Source: Ignavibacteriales bacterium
GTDB lineage: Bacteria; Bacteroidota; Ignavibacteria; Ignavibacteriales; Melioribacteraceae
Direction of reading: 5' to 3'
Length of the DNA: 64,000 bases
Assembly: GCA_026390775.1 (NCBI GenBank)
Contig: JAPLFF010000007.1
Coordinates: forward strand, 1,364,001-1,428,000
Both the position numbers and the translations under genes were made by a program. Position 1 is the stretch's first letter; the number at the start of each line of letters is the position of its first letter. The notes under the pieces were generated by a model that did no database searches, was not told where the DNA came from, and was given only the letters and a program-made list of their open reading frames with translations. This document shows, one piece after another, positions 9,661-19,362 of this stretch.

Positions 9661-10293
9661 ATGGTTGAAAAATACAAACACATTATTTGGGATTGGAACG
9701 GAACCATAATTGACGATGTGGATCTTTGTGTCGAACTCATCAACTGGCTGTTGAAAGAAAAAAATCTTAATACAATTACAAAAGAAGAATACAAGAATGT
9801 ATTTACAATACCAGTAAAGAATTATTATGCCGCACTTGGATTTGATTTTGATAAAGAACCGTTTGAAGTAATAGGTAAAAGATGGATGGATGAATACGAA
9901 CGCAGAAAATTTGAATGTATGGTTTATGATGGCGTTGTTGATGTAATGGAGAAAATAAATAAACTTGGAATCGGGCAGTCAATTCTATCGGCGTATTCCC
10001 AACATACACTTGAAGAAATGGTAGCACATTTCAGTCTTACTAAATATTTTTCTCACATTGTGGGTCTTGATAACATTTACGCTGCGGGAAAACTTCATCT
10101 CGGTAAAGATTTAATGAAACGTCTCGGAAACGGAAAAGGGGAAACTCTTCTTATAGGCGATACTGAACACGATTACGAAGTTGCGACTGAGATTGGTGCG
10201 GATTGTATCTTAAGTTCAAACGGACATCAAGACAGGGAGAAGTTGGAAAAAACAGGTGCCTTAGTTATAGATAATATACGTCAACTTCTGTGA
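9661..10293 (+). CDS. HAD family hydrolase, phosphoglycolate-phosphatase-like
   Basis: 210 residues, the size of a HAD subfamily I phosphatase with an alpha-helical cap. Motif I is IIWDWNGTIIDD with nucleophile D11. The usual second Asp of DxD is Asn13, a variant seen in some HAD proteins that may alter acid/base catalysis. Motif II is the Ser in SILSAYSQ, and motif IV is LLIGDTEHDYEVA. The protein is cytosolic and probably removes phosphate from a small metabolite; the substrate is not determinable. It is convergent with the M23 peptidase gene, with only 7 bases between stops. Confidence 0.85.
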   Translation: MVEKYKHIIWDWNGTIIDDVDLCVELINWLLKEKNLNTITKEEYKNVFTIPVKNYYAALGFDFDKEPFEVIGKRWMDEYERRKFECMVYDGVVDVMEKINKLGIGQSILSAYSQHTLEEMVAHFSLTKYFSHIVGLDNIYAAGKLHLGKDLMKRLGNGKGETLLIGDTEHDYEVATEIGADCILSSNGHQDREKLEKTGALVIDNIRQLL

Positions 10294-10300
10294 ACCGAAA

Positions 10301-11113
10301 TTAAAATTTTAATTCAAACAAACTCATCGGATCAATTCTTTTTTTGTACCACTGAACACCAAGATGTAAGTGCGGACCGGTTGCGCGTCCGGTTTCACCA
10401 ACAAGACCGATCGCTTTTCCTTTTTGAACTTTCTGATTATCCTTAACTAAAATTTTACTCATATGAAGATAAACACTTGTTAATCCTTGTCCGTGATCAA
10501 GCAGAACAAAATTTCCATTATAGAAAAAAGCTTTACCAGCAATTCGAACAATGCCGTCAGTTATTGCACGAATGGAATCTCCTTCCGAACCGCCAAAGTC
10601 AAGACCATTGTGAACGTTGCTTGGTTTGCCGTTCAAAATTCTTTGAAGCCCGAACGTTGCGCGTATATCAACGCTATCAACGGGATAAACAAATCCTTCC
10701 ATAAATAAAGCATCTTTAACTTTACCGACTTTTGCCCTGGCAGATTTCATGAGCTGTGCTTCATGCTGAATTCTATTTCTTAATTTCTTCGGTGGGGTAA
10801 CATACTTACTTGCTAATCGGAGCCGTTGTTCTTCATATTCTTTTTTTTCTATTGTGTATTCGTAAGTCTGAACTTTTTTGTTTTTGAATTTTACATTAAG
10901 CAAAAATTTTCCGGATGCGTCACGATCAAAACCAAAAACAAAAATACTGTTCTTATCAATTTGAAGTTTAATATTGTCTAATGTTGCGCTTACTATTTGA
11001 TCTCCTTTCGCAATTACAATTCCGCCGGGCTTTGCCTCACCTAAAAATTTTATTTCTTGTGCACTAATTGAAATTGAAATGCAGATAACGAACAGAATAA
11101 TAAAATATTTCAT
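10301..11113 (-). CDS. M23 family peptidoglycan metallopeptidase
   Basis: 270 residues with a Sec signal peptide (about 1-18). An N-terminal beta domain (about 20-95) and a helical linker lead to the LytM/M23 domain (about 140-262). Zinc ligands are H168 and D172 in VHNGLDFG and H250 in GPHLHLGVQW, with H217 in VYLHMS as catalytic base. All are intact, so an active endopeptidase cutting peptide cross-links is likely; a cell-wall remodelling role is inference. The ATG follows GCGGAG. It lies 55 bases downstream of the TPR/barrel gene on the same strand and may be cotranscribed. Confidence 0.92.
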   Translation of the reverse strand: MKYFIILFVICISISISAQEIKFLGEAKPGGIVIAKGDQIVSATLDNIKLQIDKNSIFVFGFDRDASGKFLLNVKFKNKKVQTYEYTIEKKEYEEQRLRLASKYVTPPKKLRNRIQHEAQLMKSARAKVGKVKDALFMEGFVYPVDSVDIRATFGLQRILNGKPSNVHNGLDFGGSEGDSIRAITDGIVRIAGKAFFYNGNFVLLDHGQGLTSVYLHMSKILVKDNQKVQKGKAIGLVGETGRATGPHLHLGVQWYKKRIDPMSLFELKF

Positions 11114-11168
11114 TAAGTGATAACTCCGCTTTCTTGTTAAAATAATAAAAAGATAATGACTGGCAAGG

Positions 11169-14087
11169 TTAATATATATTCCAAAAGGCAGAAAGCTGGC
11201 CAGAGAAAAAACGGTAGCTGGAATTATCGCGCGATGTACTTCCTATGCTGATCTTTCCCGAGAGAATTAATTTTTTTATTGGAGTGTATTCTGCGTCTAT
11301 ATGTCCTTCAAGTGCAACAAGAGTACTTTGCGGAATTATTCCGATCTTTCCGCCAATCGAAACTCTTAGATTTTCTTTTTTATCAAGATCATTATCCAGC
11401 CATATACAATGCGATTCAAAATTACGTGGTGAATAATAGTAATCGGATTTAACTTTATAATTTGAGTAAGCATACTCGTAACCGAGTGCAAAATCCGACC
11501 AGAAATATTTTCCTAATCTAATATTAAAATCATTGCCTGCATTGCCGTCATTGATTGCAACATACTGAAAGAACCCCGAAGTTTTTAATCCTTCTCTATT
11601 TCTGTAATAACCGTTAAACTTATATAAAGCCGCGTATTGCCGTATATCAATTAGATAAGGTGAATAAAGAATTAATGCAGCATCGGTGTTTTGATAAGTG
11701 AGGTTAACACCTATTGTATCTCTTTTTTCATAGCGGAAGAATATATCATTGTCATCACGTGTAAATTTTCCTAGTACGGTACTTATTCCTAAACCGACAC
11801 CGAGACTAAGATTATTTGAAAATCTCAAAAGAAATAATCCTTTGAATGTTGTAAAGAGCTGTTCACCGGTAAAAGAATACCCGGTTGGATAGCTGTTGAT
11901 TATATCTTGATTGAGACTTGCGGAATTAGCTCTCATTGAATTGCGGAAAAATGAAATTCCGAACGAAAGAAATTTTGTAACACCAAGTTCTAAACGTGCA
12001 CCACCGCCGAATAATCTAAAACTCATGTTATCTGTGTAATAAGAAACAGTGGGATTCACACCAACATAGCTCGGGAAAGTTTCGAAGATAGATGCAATAC
12101 CGGTAATCGGCAGCCAGCCTTTTCTTTGTTTGATCGCTGAGATCTGAGTAGAATCTATATCTTTCCAGTCGAGTAAATTGTTATAAACCATCCGTGCGGA
12201 ATCCGGTTCGCCGAACTTTGCATAAGAATCACCAAGAGATAAATTTGCATCATAGTCGGATGAATCTTGTCTTACTATATCCTTAAACTCATGAATAGCA
12301 TTAACGGTATCGCCCATTGCATAATATAGTTTCGCTCGTTGTAACTGTGCTTCATAATTTGGTCCTGCAGAAAGAACTTGATTGTAAGTCTCGAGTGCTT
12401 TGGAATAATCTTTTGCACAGAAGAGAACATCGCCGTATTCCTTAATAATTTGATTACTTGGTTCTGCTTTTGATAAATAATCTTCGTAGAAGGGAAGAGC
12501 ACCTTTGCAATCTTCGGCAGCAACTTTAAGACGTCCTTCTTCTAGAATTGCGTAAACTTTTTCTTCTTCAAAACGCATCTTCTGCCAATCAATATTTGAT
12601 TGCAGTTTAATTACATCATCGTTAGTGGGATCTATTCCTTTTGCAATATCTGCTTCTTTTTGTGCAGCTTCAAAATCTCTTTCAATCAATTTGATTGAAC
12701 CCGTTGAAACTAGAGCTTGAACATTATCCGGTTTAGCTTTTAAAACATTATTTAGATATTGTTTTGCCAGATCAATATCACGGTTTATCCAAACAGATAC
12801 TTGCGCACGGAAAAGTTGGTAATCAAGATTGTTGGGGGAATCCTGCAATAGCTTGTCTGTAATTTCAATTGCTTTATCAAACTCGCGGCTCCATGCCGAG
12901 ATGCGCGCCCATCTGAAACGAAGTGATGCATCTTTTTCTTCAGGATTCTGTTCGAAATATTTATTTAGCATAACCATTGCGCTGTCATATTCGGTTAAGT
13001 ATTCGTAATACTCAACAAGCATTTTAAGAGCATCTTTATCTGCAGTGTTAGAAGCGAGCCGAACTTTAGCGGTATCTAATTTTTCTCGGTAGGTTTTTAT
13101 CCGCGTCTCTGTAACGTATGCCCACTTCTCTTTATATCTTGTGTCGTCTGATTTTGTAACACCAATAATTTGTAATTGCTGATAAGCTTCTTCAAGACGA
13201 TTTGCCTGAATTAAATCATCAACCAATTTAAAACGTGTATCGAGATCATTGGCATTTCTTCTTAGAATACGATAGTAACGATCTATCGGATATTCTTTTT
13301 CGAATGCGCGCGGATTTTCTTGAGTTACGTATGCTTTGTTTGTCGCCATATCAAGTCCGTCCTGCGCTTCCTTAAAAAACGGTTTGAAGCCAAGTGCATT
13401 CTCGAATGCTTTTATTGCGATTTGATATTTACCAAGCCACATTGTAAAATATCCGTAACGGCTCCATAAACGCCAATCGGTTGGATAACGGTCGGTAAAT
13501 TTTTTAAGAATTCTTTCACCCTTAACGATGCTTCCGGTTTTTGCAAGAACTTCCGTGTAACGGATTATTTCATCAGGCGAAGCATTATCATCGCGTTTTA
13601 AGTATTCATCATACCATTGTTCAGCTTTATCCCAGATCTCCATCAACTTATATGTTTTGCCAATCTCTAAATAATTGAACGGTTGATTCGGATCGATAGC
13701 AATCTCGCGTAAATGTCCTTCAATTTTTTTGTTAAGTATCGGGTACCAGATACCAATAAGACGCTGAAGATTTTTTTCATATTCAGCTCTCTTAACCGCG
13801 TCTCTTGTTTCGATAGCTATCGCGCGTCTGTAATCTAAACGTCCGTATTCATACTGCTGGCGTTTTTCAAAACATGTTGCACGTAAATTATAACCTTCGG
13901 ATTCCTGTGGCAGAGCGGTGATGTATTTGTTCAATTGATCAATTGCTTCGCCGTAACGTCCGGCGTTCATGTGCAGGAGAGCAGTACTCTTGTAAACTTC
14001 TATATCAACTTTTTGTTGCTGCGTAAAAGAAATTTGCGAAAGCAAAATTAGAATGAGAATAGATATTTGTATGCGAGATTTAATCAT
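11169..14087 (-). CDS. TPR-repeat protein with C-terminal outer-membrane beta-barrel
   Basis: 972 residues with a Sec signal peptide (about 1-22). Residues about 25-660 are tetratricopeptide-type helical repeats (for example AGRYGEAIDQLNKYITALP and MVMLNKYFEQNPEEKDA). The last 290 residues alternate polar and aromatic/hydrophobic residues and end FFSGQLSAFWNIY, as expected for a beta-barrel ending in an aromatic. This architecture resembles YaiO/PgaA/PelB-like exporters in which periplasmic TPRs feed an outer-membrane pore, but the length ratio differs and no polysaccharide synthase is adjacent. Export of a polymer or glycoconjugate is inference. Confidence 0.75.
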   Translation of the reverse strand: MIKSRIQISILILILLSQISFTQQQKVDIEVYKSTALLHMNAGRYGEAIDQLNKYITALPQESEGYNLRATCFEKRQQYEYGRLDYRRAIAIETRDAVKRAEYEKNLQRLIGIWYPILNKKIEGHLREIAIDPNQPFNYLEIGKTYKLMEIWDKAEQWYDEYLKRDDNASPDEIIRYTEVLAKTGSIVKGERILKKFTDRYPTDWRLWSRYGYFTMWLGKYQIAIKAFENALGFKPFFKEAQDGLDMATNKAYVTQENPRAFEKEYPIDRYYRILRRNANDLDTRFKLVDDLIQANRLEEAYQQLQIIGVTKSDDTRYKEKWAYVTETRIKTYREKLDTAKVRLASNTADKDALKMLVEYYEYLTEYDSAMVMLNKYFEQNPEEKDASLRFRWARISAWSREFDKAIEITDKLLQDSPNNLDYQLFRAQVSVWINRDIDLAKQYLNNVLKAKPDNVQALVSTGSIKLIERDFEAAQKEADIAKGIDPTNDDVIKLQSNIDWQKMRFEEEKVYAILEEGRLKVAAEDCKGALPFYEDYLSKAEPSNQIIKEYGDVLFCAKDYSKALETYNQVLSAGPNYEAQLQRAKLYYAMGDTVNAIHEFKDIVRQDSSDYDANLSLGDSYAKFGEPDSARMVYNNLLDWKDIDSTQISAIKQRKGWLPITGIASIFETFPSYVGVNPTVSYYTDNMSFRLFGGGARLELGVTKFLSFGISFFRNSMRANSASLNQDIINSYPTGYSFTGEQLFTTFKGLFLLRFSNNLSLGVGLGISTVLGKFTRDDNDIFFRYEKRDTIGVNLTYQNTDAALILYSPYLIDIRQYAALYKFNGYYRNREGLKTSGFFQYVAINDGNAGNDFNIRLGKYFWSDFALGYEYAYSNYKVKSDYYYSPRNFESHCIWLDNDLDKKENLRVSIGGKIGIIPQSTLVALEGHIDAEYTPIKKLILSGKISIGSTSRDNSSYRFFSGQLSAFWNIY

Positions 14088-14263
14088 ATTTATATTAATT
14101 ATAAAAACCTATAACCTTCTCAAGCAGATTCATGCTTATTAATTCACGGGCATTATTTCCTAAGCCAATTTATCAAAAATTATGCAAAAAGTAACGAACG
14201 AAGAAATGTTTGATTAAGCTTTGTTTTTCATCTAAAGGGGAATTTGAGTTGGTAAATCTTGGT

Positions 14264-14301
14264 CTAATGTGAGACGGTAATTTGAGAAAATCTCATATTA
14301 G
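14264..14301 (-). repeat. interrupted inverted repeat at the MBOAT 3' end
   Basis: CTAATGTGAGA pairs with TCTCATATTAG with one mismatch around a 16-base loop and overlaps the stop of the MBOAT gene. It lacks a U-run, so it is a weak candidate for a terminator or an mRNA 3'-end-stabilising structure of the acylation cluster. Confidence 0.35.
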
Positions 14302-15797
14302 AATTGAAAATAGATGAACGGCTGGATATCCGCAGACTTAAACTGTGCAACGAGCCAAATAACTAAGGCGAGCAAAATTATTTTTCCCGCAAGCGGCAGC
14401 GCGGTTACTGATCTTTTGATTGCAGTTTCAATTTTAACCGGGAAGAAGTGAGAAACAAATCCGAGAACAATCAATCCGAATATTAACGGCATCTTTTCTA
14501 CAAATTGTAAAGCAACTTCACCGTGGAAGAATTCAAAAATTTGTGAAATCATATCTTTCGCAATCGGCAAATCATTTAATCTAAAAAGCAGAAATGAAAA
14601 TGCAATGAAGTGAAATGTTATTATAATCTGGAAGAATCTTAAAAACTTTGTGTTATTGATCTTTAACATTTTATAAAGTTTTTCTTTCGGCTTTTGTAAG
14701 AACAAAGCGATGGACATTAACACGCCGAAGTATAATCCCCAAAGAATAAAATTCCATCCGGCACCGTGCCATAAACCGCAGACAAAAAATGTAACAACGA
14801 GTGCAATCACATTGCCTAAATTTCTCCAACTTCGTAATGAAATTTGTATCGGCTTGAAAAGATAATCGAGAAGCCATTTGGAAAGTGAAATATGCCAGCG
14901 TCTCCAAAAATCTGCAATGCTTGTTGCCTTGAAAGGAGAATTGAAATTATCCATAATCTTAAAACCGAGGAATAAGGAAATTCCGATTGCTAAATCAGTA
15001 TAACCGGAAAAATCGCAATAGAGACGAATTGCATAAGCATAGATTGCAAATAAATTTTCTACGCCGGTGTATCGAAGTGGAAATTCAAAAATTCTTCCGA
15101 TGAAATTATCTTCAAGATAACTGCTGAGAATAACTGTCTTGAGTAATCCCGAACAAATTAAAAATGTTGCTTTGCCCATATCTTCTTTAGAAATGAACAG
15201 CTCTTTATTTATCTGAGGAAGAAAATCAGCCGCACGGTCTATCGGTCCCATCAAAACATTTGGAAAGAATGAGAGATATAAAACGAAATCGAGAAAATTC
15301 TTTGTTGGTTTTAGTGTATCGTAATAAATATCGAAGATGTATGTAAGCGCTTTAAAAGTATAGAAAGAAATTCCAATCGGTAAAAATATTTGAAGCGGAC
15401 TGAACCCCGTTCCGCGTAAATCGCTAATTGCTTGCAATAAAAAATTAGTGTATTTGAAGTAACCGAGAAGAGCAAGATTAAGAATAAGAGTGAGAACAAG
15501 AAAAAATCTCTTCTTAGTAAAACTTTCTGTTGAAGCGATCCATTTTCCGAAAAAAAAATTGATAACTGCCGAAACGATTAGTATCGCAGTAAAATATCCG
15601 GCGGACAAATAATAGAAGTAAAAAGAAAAGATGATCAATGAGAGAACACGTGCCGGCTTATTGTTCTTTAAGAGATTATAAACAATAAGGAAAAAGAAAA
15701 ATAGAATTAAAAAAAGACTTGTATTAAATAATAGCGGATCGCCCGGTTTATATTTAAGAAAATTCCAAATGTTTTCTATTTTGATATTAGACAGCAC
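14298..15797 (-). CDS. MBOAT family membrane O-acyltransferase (AlgI/DltB-like)
   Basis: 499 residues with about ten or more membrane segments. It starts with GTG at 15797; no better start is visible. The MBOAT hallmarks are present: SIADFWRRWHISLSKWLLDY and the catalytic histidine H344 in FVCGLWHGAGWNFILWG. Relatives move acyl groups across the cytoplasmic membrane onto polymers (AlgI for alginate acetylation, DltB for D-alanylation). Here the gene lies 97 bases downstream of an acyl carrier protein and an acyl-AMP ligase. An ACP-bound acyl group as donor is therefore more likely than acetyl-CoA, an inference from context. The acceptor is unknown. Confidence 0.92.
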   Translation of the reverse strand: MLSNIKIENIWNFLKYKPGDPLLFNTSLFLILFFFFLIVYNLLKNNKPARVLSLIIFSFYFYYLSAGYFTAILIVSAVINFFFGKWIASTESFTKKRFFLVLTLILNLALLGYFKYTNFLLQAISDLRGTGFSPLQIFLPIGISFYTFKALTYIFDIYYDTLKPTKNFLDFVLYLSFFPNVLMGPIDRAADFLPQINKELFISKEDMGKATFLICSGLLKTVILSSYLEDNFIGRIFEFPLRYTGVENLFAIYAYAIRLYCDFSGYTDLAIGISLFLGFKIMDNFNSPFKATSIADFWRRWHISLSKWLLDYLFKPIQISLRSWRNLGNVIALVVTFFVCGLWHGAGWNFILWGLYFGVLMSIALFLQKPKEKLYKMLKINNTKFLRFFQIIITFHFIAFSFLLFRLNDLPIAKDMISQIFEFFHGEVALQFVEKMPLIFGLIVLGFVSHFFPVKIETAIKRSVTALPLAGKIILLALVIWLVAQFKSADIQPFIYFQF

Positions 15798-15893
15798 TAT
15801 AAAATATTTCTCTTGTAATAGTATAGATGTAATTGGAAAAATATGATTTTAGATTCTTCGTTCCGGTTTTGTCGTATCCTCAGGATAACTTTG

Positions 15894-16127
15894 TCATTTG
15901 CCGAGCTTTGTATCAAGCAGCTTCTGTAGATCGCCAACATTTTTAAGGCGTAGCACTTCATAGCTTTTAAATTTTACATTGAAAGATTTTTCAACGGCTA
16001 AAATGATATTTATATGATTTAAAGAATCCCAACCCGGAACCTCCGAGGCAATCGTTTCGTCTTGAAGATCGAAATCGTCAAGATTCAATTCTTTGAGAAT
16101 AACTTTTTTTAATTCTTGCGAGATCAT
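15894..16127 (-). CDS. acyl carrier protein
   Basis: The true start is the ATG at 16127 (a TTG exists at 16139), because a GGAGCAG site lies just upstream. The ATG overlaps the stop of the ligase gene as TAATG, indicating translational coupling. The 77-residue product is a single ACP domain. S35 in VPGWDSLNH is the phosphopantetheine attachment site (D-S-L motif). It does not match the housekeeping AcpP pattern GADSLD. It is more like the DltC or FAAL-associated carriers (GWDSLNH). It presumably receives the acyl group from the adjacent ligase and presents it to the MBOAT protein. Confidence 0.93.
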   Translation of the reverse strand: MISQELKKVILKELNLDDFDLQDETIASEVPGWDSLNHINIILAVEKSFNVKFKSYEVLRLKNVGDLQKLLDTKLGK

Positions 16128-17860
16128 TATCTGCTCCAAACTTGTTTGTCTTCACGACTTAAAATTCTTTCTTTATTCGCCTTTCTGCTCGGTTTACCGG
16201 CAGAACTTTTTATCAACCATCTTGAAGGGACAAGATAAACTTTATGAATATTAACATCTATTGACATTCCAGCTTTCAGTATTGCAAGGCGTAAATCATT
16301 TTTTCCTTTTTCGCTTTCAGCTTTTGTCTCGGCAATAACTGCAATCTGCTCTGTACCCATTTTTTCGTCTTCTTCACCATAAGCAATTACACGTCCGGGG
16401 ACAACACCATCAACTTGATTAATAATATCTTCAATATCTTCCGGATAAATATTTTTTCCGGCTACAATAATTAAATCCTTTTTTCTGCCGATAATAAAAA
16501 ACTCATCATTATATCTGAAACCGTAATCACCAGAAAAATACCATCCGTTCTCAACAACCTCTGCGGTTTTTTCCGGATAGTTGCGGTAGCCGTCAAACAT
16601 CGAAACAGATTTTACTGCAACTTCGCCGACAATTCCATCGGGAATATCTTTTCTGGTTTCATCAACAATCCGTGCTTCACATCCGCCGATAAGTTTTCCG
16701 GATGAAACACATATGCGTGCCACAGAATTTTTACCGGCAAGCTTCATTACTCCTTTTGATAATTCATTTCTATCAACGGCTAATTCCGGAATTGGTTTAC
16801 CGGGTTCGTGAATGGTTAGACTCAATGTTATTTCCGCCATTCCGTATAAACAAGAAAGAGCAAGAGGGTTGAATCCGTAATTCTTAAATTTTTCTGTAAA
16901 CTTTTGATGAGTATCATGCCGAATAGGTTCGGCCCCGTTGACAACGGCTCTTAAACTGGAAAGAGAAATTTCATTTAACTCATCATCGTGAATTTTTTCT
17001 GCCAGAACATTATATGCAAAGTTTGGCAGGCATGTTAAGGTAGCTTTTTCCTTTGTTATTACTTCAAGTAAAAGTATCGGTGCCAAAACCCATTCAAAAG
17101 GATTGATTTGTATACTTGTAATTCCATATGCAAGGGGAATTTGAAAACAGGCGATCAAACCGAAATCGTGATATAGTGGCAGCCAGCTTGCAAATTTATC
17201 TTTCTCAGAAAGTTTTAATGCATCGCCGAGATTTTTTACATGATTTAATATTGCACGGTGAGAAAGAACAACGGGTTTTTGCAAACCTGTAGTGCCGGAT
17301 GAATGCTGTAACAATATCGGATCAGTTTCTTTAATTGATAAAGCTATCTGTTCCACTTCGGCATCAAGTTTTTGATCAACATCTTTTTTGTAATCCCATT
17401 CAAGAGGAAAGAAAACAGATTTGATTGTACTGCCGGGTTTTTCAATTAAAGGACGAATAATTGGATCGAGTTCGCTTTCAGTTAAAATATAATCCAGACC
17501 CGAACGCTGCGCCATTCCTTCTAATCCTTGGCGAAATTTATCGGGATGTAAACGCGGATTAGGATAAGCAAGAACTGCAGGCAAAGCTCCGGCACGCGAT
17601 ATACCAAGATACAATGGATAAAAAAAAGGATTGTGATGCATTACTATTGCGCAAACTTCACCGGGTTTTATTCCGGCTTCTTTAGCTCTTACGGAAAATT
17701 TTTTTGCAGTCTCAATTAAATTTTTGTAAGTCCAGCGTATCGGCTCTTCTCCTGCAACCCAATGAACGATTGCTTCTTTGTCAGGATTTCGTTCGGCATT
17801 TCTATTCCATCTTTGCCAAAGAGTTTTAGAATCATCCATTTGAAAGTTGCTCATACGCAT
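16127..17860 (-). CDS. acyl-AMP ligase (AMP-dependent synthetase, FAAL-like)
   Basis: 577 residues. Adenylation motifs are complete: P-loop-like QHSSGTTGLQKPVVLSH, the A5 region SCLYGMAEITLSL, A7 WYFSGDYGFRYN, A8 FIIGRKKDLIIVAGKNIYPE and the catalytic Lys (K556) in SSAGKPSRKANK. It activates a carboxylic acid as acyl-AMP and should load it on the coupled ACP (TAATG overlap). The large N-domain without a CoA-specific signature resembles fatty-acyl-AMP ligases more than D-alanine ligase DltA. Substrate not determinable from sequence. It starts with ATG 27 bases after the SGNH gene stop. No clear Shine-Dalgarno site is visible. Confidence 0.9.
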   Translation of the reverse strand: MRMSNFQMDDSKTLWQRWNRNAERNPDKEAIVHWVAGEEPIRWTYKNLIETAKKFSVRAKEAGIKPGEVCAIVMHHNPFFYPLYLGISRAGALPAVLAYPNPRLHPDKFRQGLEGMAQRSGLDYILTESELDPIIRPLIEKPGSTIKSVFFPLEWDYKKDVDQKLDAEVEQIALSIKETDPILLQHSSGTTGLQKPVVLSHRAILNHVKNLGDALKLSEKDKFASWLPLYHDFGLIACFQIPLAYGITSIQINPFEWVLAPILLLEVITKEKATLTCLPNFAYNVLAEKIHDDELNEISLSSLRAVVNGAEPIRHDTHQKFTEKFKNYGFNPLALSCLYGMAEITLSLTIHEPGKPIPELAVDRNELSKGVMKLAGKNSVARICVSSGKLIGGCEARIVDETRKDIPDGIVGEVAVKSVSMFDGYRNYPEKTAEVVENGWYFSGDYGFRYNDEFFIIGRKKDLIIVAGKNIYPEDIEDIINQVDGVVPGRVIAYGEEDEKMGTEQIAVIAETKAESEKGKNDLRLAILKAGMSIDVNIHKVYLVPSRWLIKSSAGKPSRKANKERILSREDKQVWSR

Positions 17861-17886
17861 TCATTTTATGATCACAAAAAAGTTAT

Positions 17887-19311
17887 CTATTTATTTTGTT
17901 CTAAAAGTGCGGTTGTTAGAAGACCGGCAACTTTTGCCGCACCTTGATCGTTGAAATGAATAAAATCTTTAAACGCCAGAGGAGGATTTGCATTTACCCA
18001 ATTAGGCATTGAGTTTTCTCCGCCCATTGCATCAAATAAACTCCATATTGCAACATCGGCTTGTTTGGCAATATTCTTTTGTGTTTCAAGAAGTCTTAGA
18101 ATTGTCGGATCAGTTACAAAGTTGGAACCTTTTTTCATAGATTTATCGTGAACTGTGATCATCAAGAAACTTGTTTTTGGAAAAGCAGTTTTTAAATTAT
18201 TAATTACCTTTATCATTTCTCTTTCATACCAATTGTAATCTGTATTACGGGATCCGGCAATGTTCAAACCGAACTCAAGAATGATCAATTTATAATCAAG
18301 ATATTTAGAAAAATCTTTTAACATACTTGCTTGAAGTGAACCAAGATCAACACCGGTGTTTCCACGGAGAGGAAAATTATCAACATAAACGCCCGCTTCG
18401 TTCTCTAAAGTAACACCATAAAAGTATGCTTGATCTGCAAGAGGAAATTCTATGCGTATAGTTTTTGCACGGGATGCCGGTTTCAAAGTTAATTCTTGAA
18501 GTCCGCTTCCCATTTTTAATGATGCGGTTTGTTTAACAGCGCCATCAAAGGAATAATTGATTGTAGATTTTTTTGCATTGCTGTAATACAAATGAACAAC
18601 ACTAAAATCTTTTAAATATCTTTTTGAGCGTGTAGTTTCATATTGAACCCACGCATTACCTTTTGGAATAGTAACTTCGCCGCTGATTCCCAAAGGAAGA
18701 CCATTTGGATTGTTTGTATAAAGCGCAGCAGATTCCCAATTGCTTGAGAATGAATGTTTTGTTGTTTGTCTGAATGCAATGTCCTGCGAAGTAATACCGA
18801 GCCATCCCACACCGTTACCGCCGAATTTATTTTGCAAAGCTTCGCGTATATCTGATGTGATTAAATCCCCTTCGATAGCAGAATCGCCAAAGTGCGCTAC
18901 GCGGACGGTTTTTATTTTAGAATTTTTTAGTGCATCAAAGAAATAACTTAATTGTTTAACATTTCCGGTAATAGAAATTCTTTTCCCTTGAGGAACCAAT
19001 GCGTCTGCATAATCAGTTTTATCGGGCTTGCTTTCGAAAAATGATATTGCTTCAACAAAAAGATTTGAAAAACCTAAAGATGCTTCGGTGATTTTTAATG
19101 ATTCTTCTGCAGAATTATTTTTTTGTGAATTTAGCGATGACGGTTCGTTTAGATTAATATCTTTTATGTCGCTTAGAAAATCTACACTCTTCAATTTAAA
19201 GTTGATCACTGGAATTTCGTAATCTAAATTAATGAAGGAGATCGCGTAAAGAATTGCAATTGTAACTCCAAGAATAATCAACGGGTGTCTAAATTTGTTT
19301 TCGTTATTCAT
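17887..19311 (-). CDS. membrane-anchored periplasmic SGNH-family hydrolase/acyltransferase
   Basis: 474 residues. An N-terminal signal anchor (about 9-28) places the rest outside the cytoplasm. The SGNH nucleophile is S144 in VAHFGDSAIEGD, block V is D449-x-x-H452 in KDFIHFNDQG, and Asn in LILEFGLNIAGSRN provides block III. The domain also contains a beta-sandwich insertion (about 200-300). Such proteins (AlgJ/AlgX/DltD-like) complete transfer of the MBOAT-exported acyl group to the polymer. It is the first of four tightly spaced genes: SGNH, ligase, ACP, MBOAT. AGGTAAGA precedes the ATG. Confidence 0.85.
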   Translation of the reverse strand: MNNENKFRHPLIILGVTIAILYAISFINLDYEIPVINFKLKSVDFLSDIKDINLNEPSSLNSQKNNSAEESLKITEASLGFSNLFVEAISFFESKPDKTDYADALVPQGKRISITGNVKQLSYFFDALKNSKIKTVRVAHFGDSAIEGDLITSDIREALQNKFGGNGVGWLGITSQDIAFRQTTKHSFSSNWESAALYTNNPNGLPLGISGEVTIPKGNAWVQYETTRSKRYLKDFSVVHLYYSNAKKSTINYSFDGAVKQTASLKMGSGLQELTLKPASRAKTIRIEFPLADQAYFYGVTLENEAGVYVDNFPLRGNTGVDLGSLQASMLKDFSKYLDYKLIILEFGLNIAGSRNTDYNWYEREMIKVINNLKTAFPKTSFLMITVHDKSMKKGSNFVTDPTILRLLETQKNIAKQADVAIWSLFDAMGGENSMPNWVNANPPLAFKDFIHFNDQGAAKVAGLLTTALLEQNK

Positions 19312-19362
19312 TCTTACCTTTCTGAATTTTATAAACTTTTTACTGATTGTGAAATAATAGAA

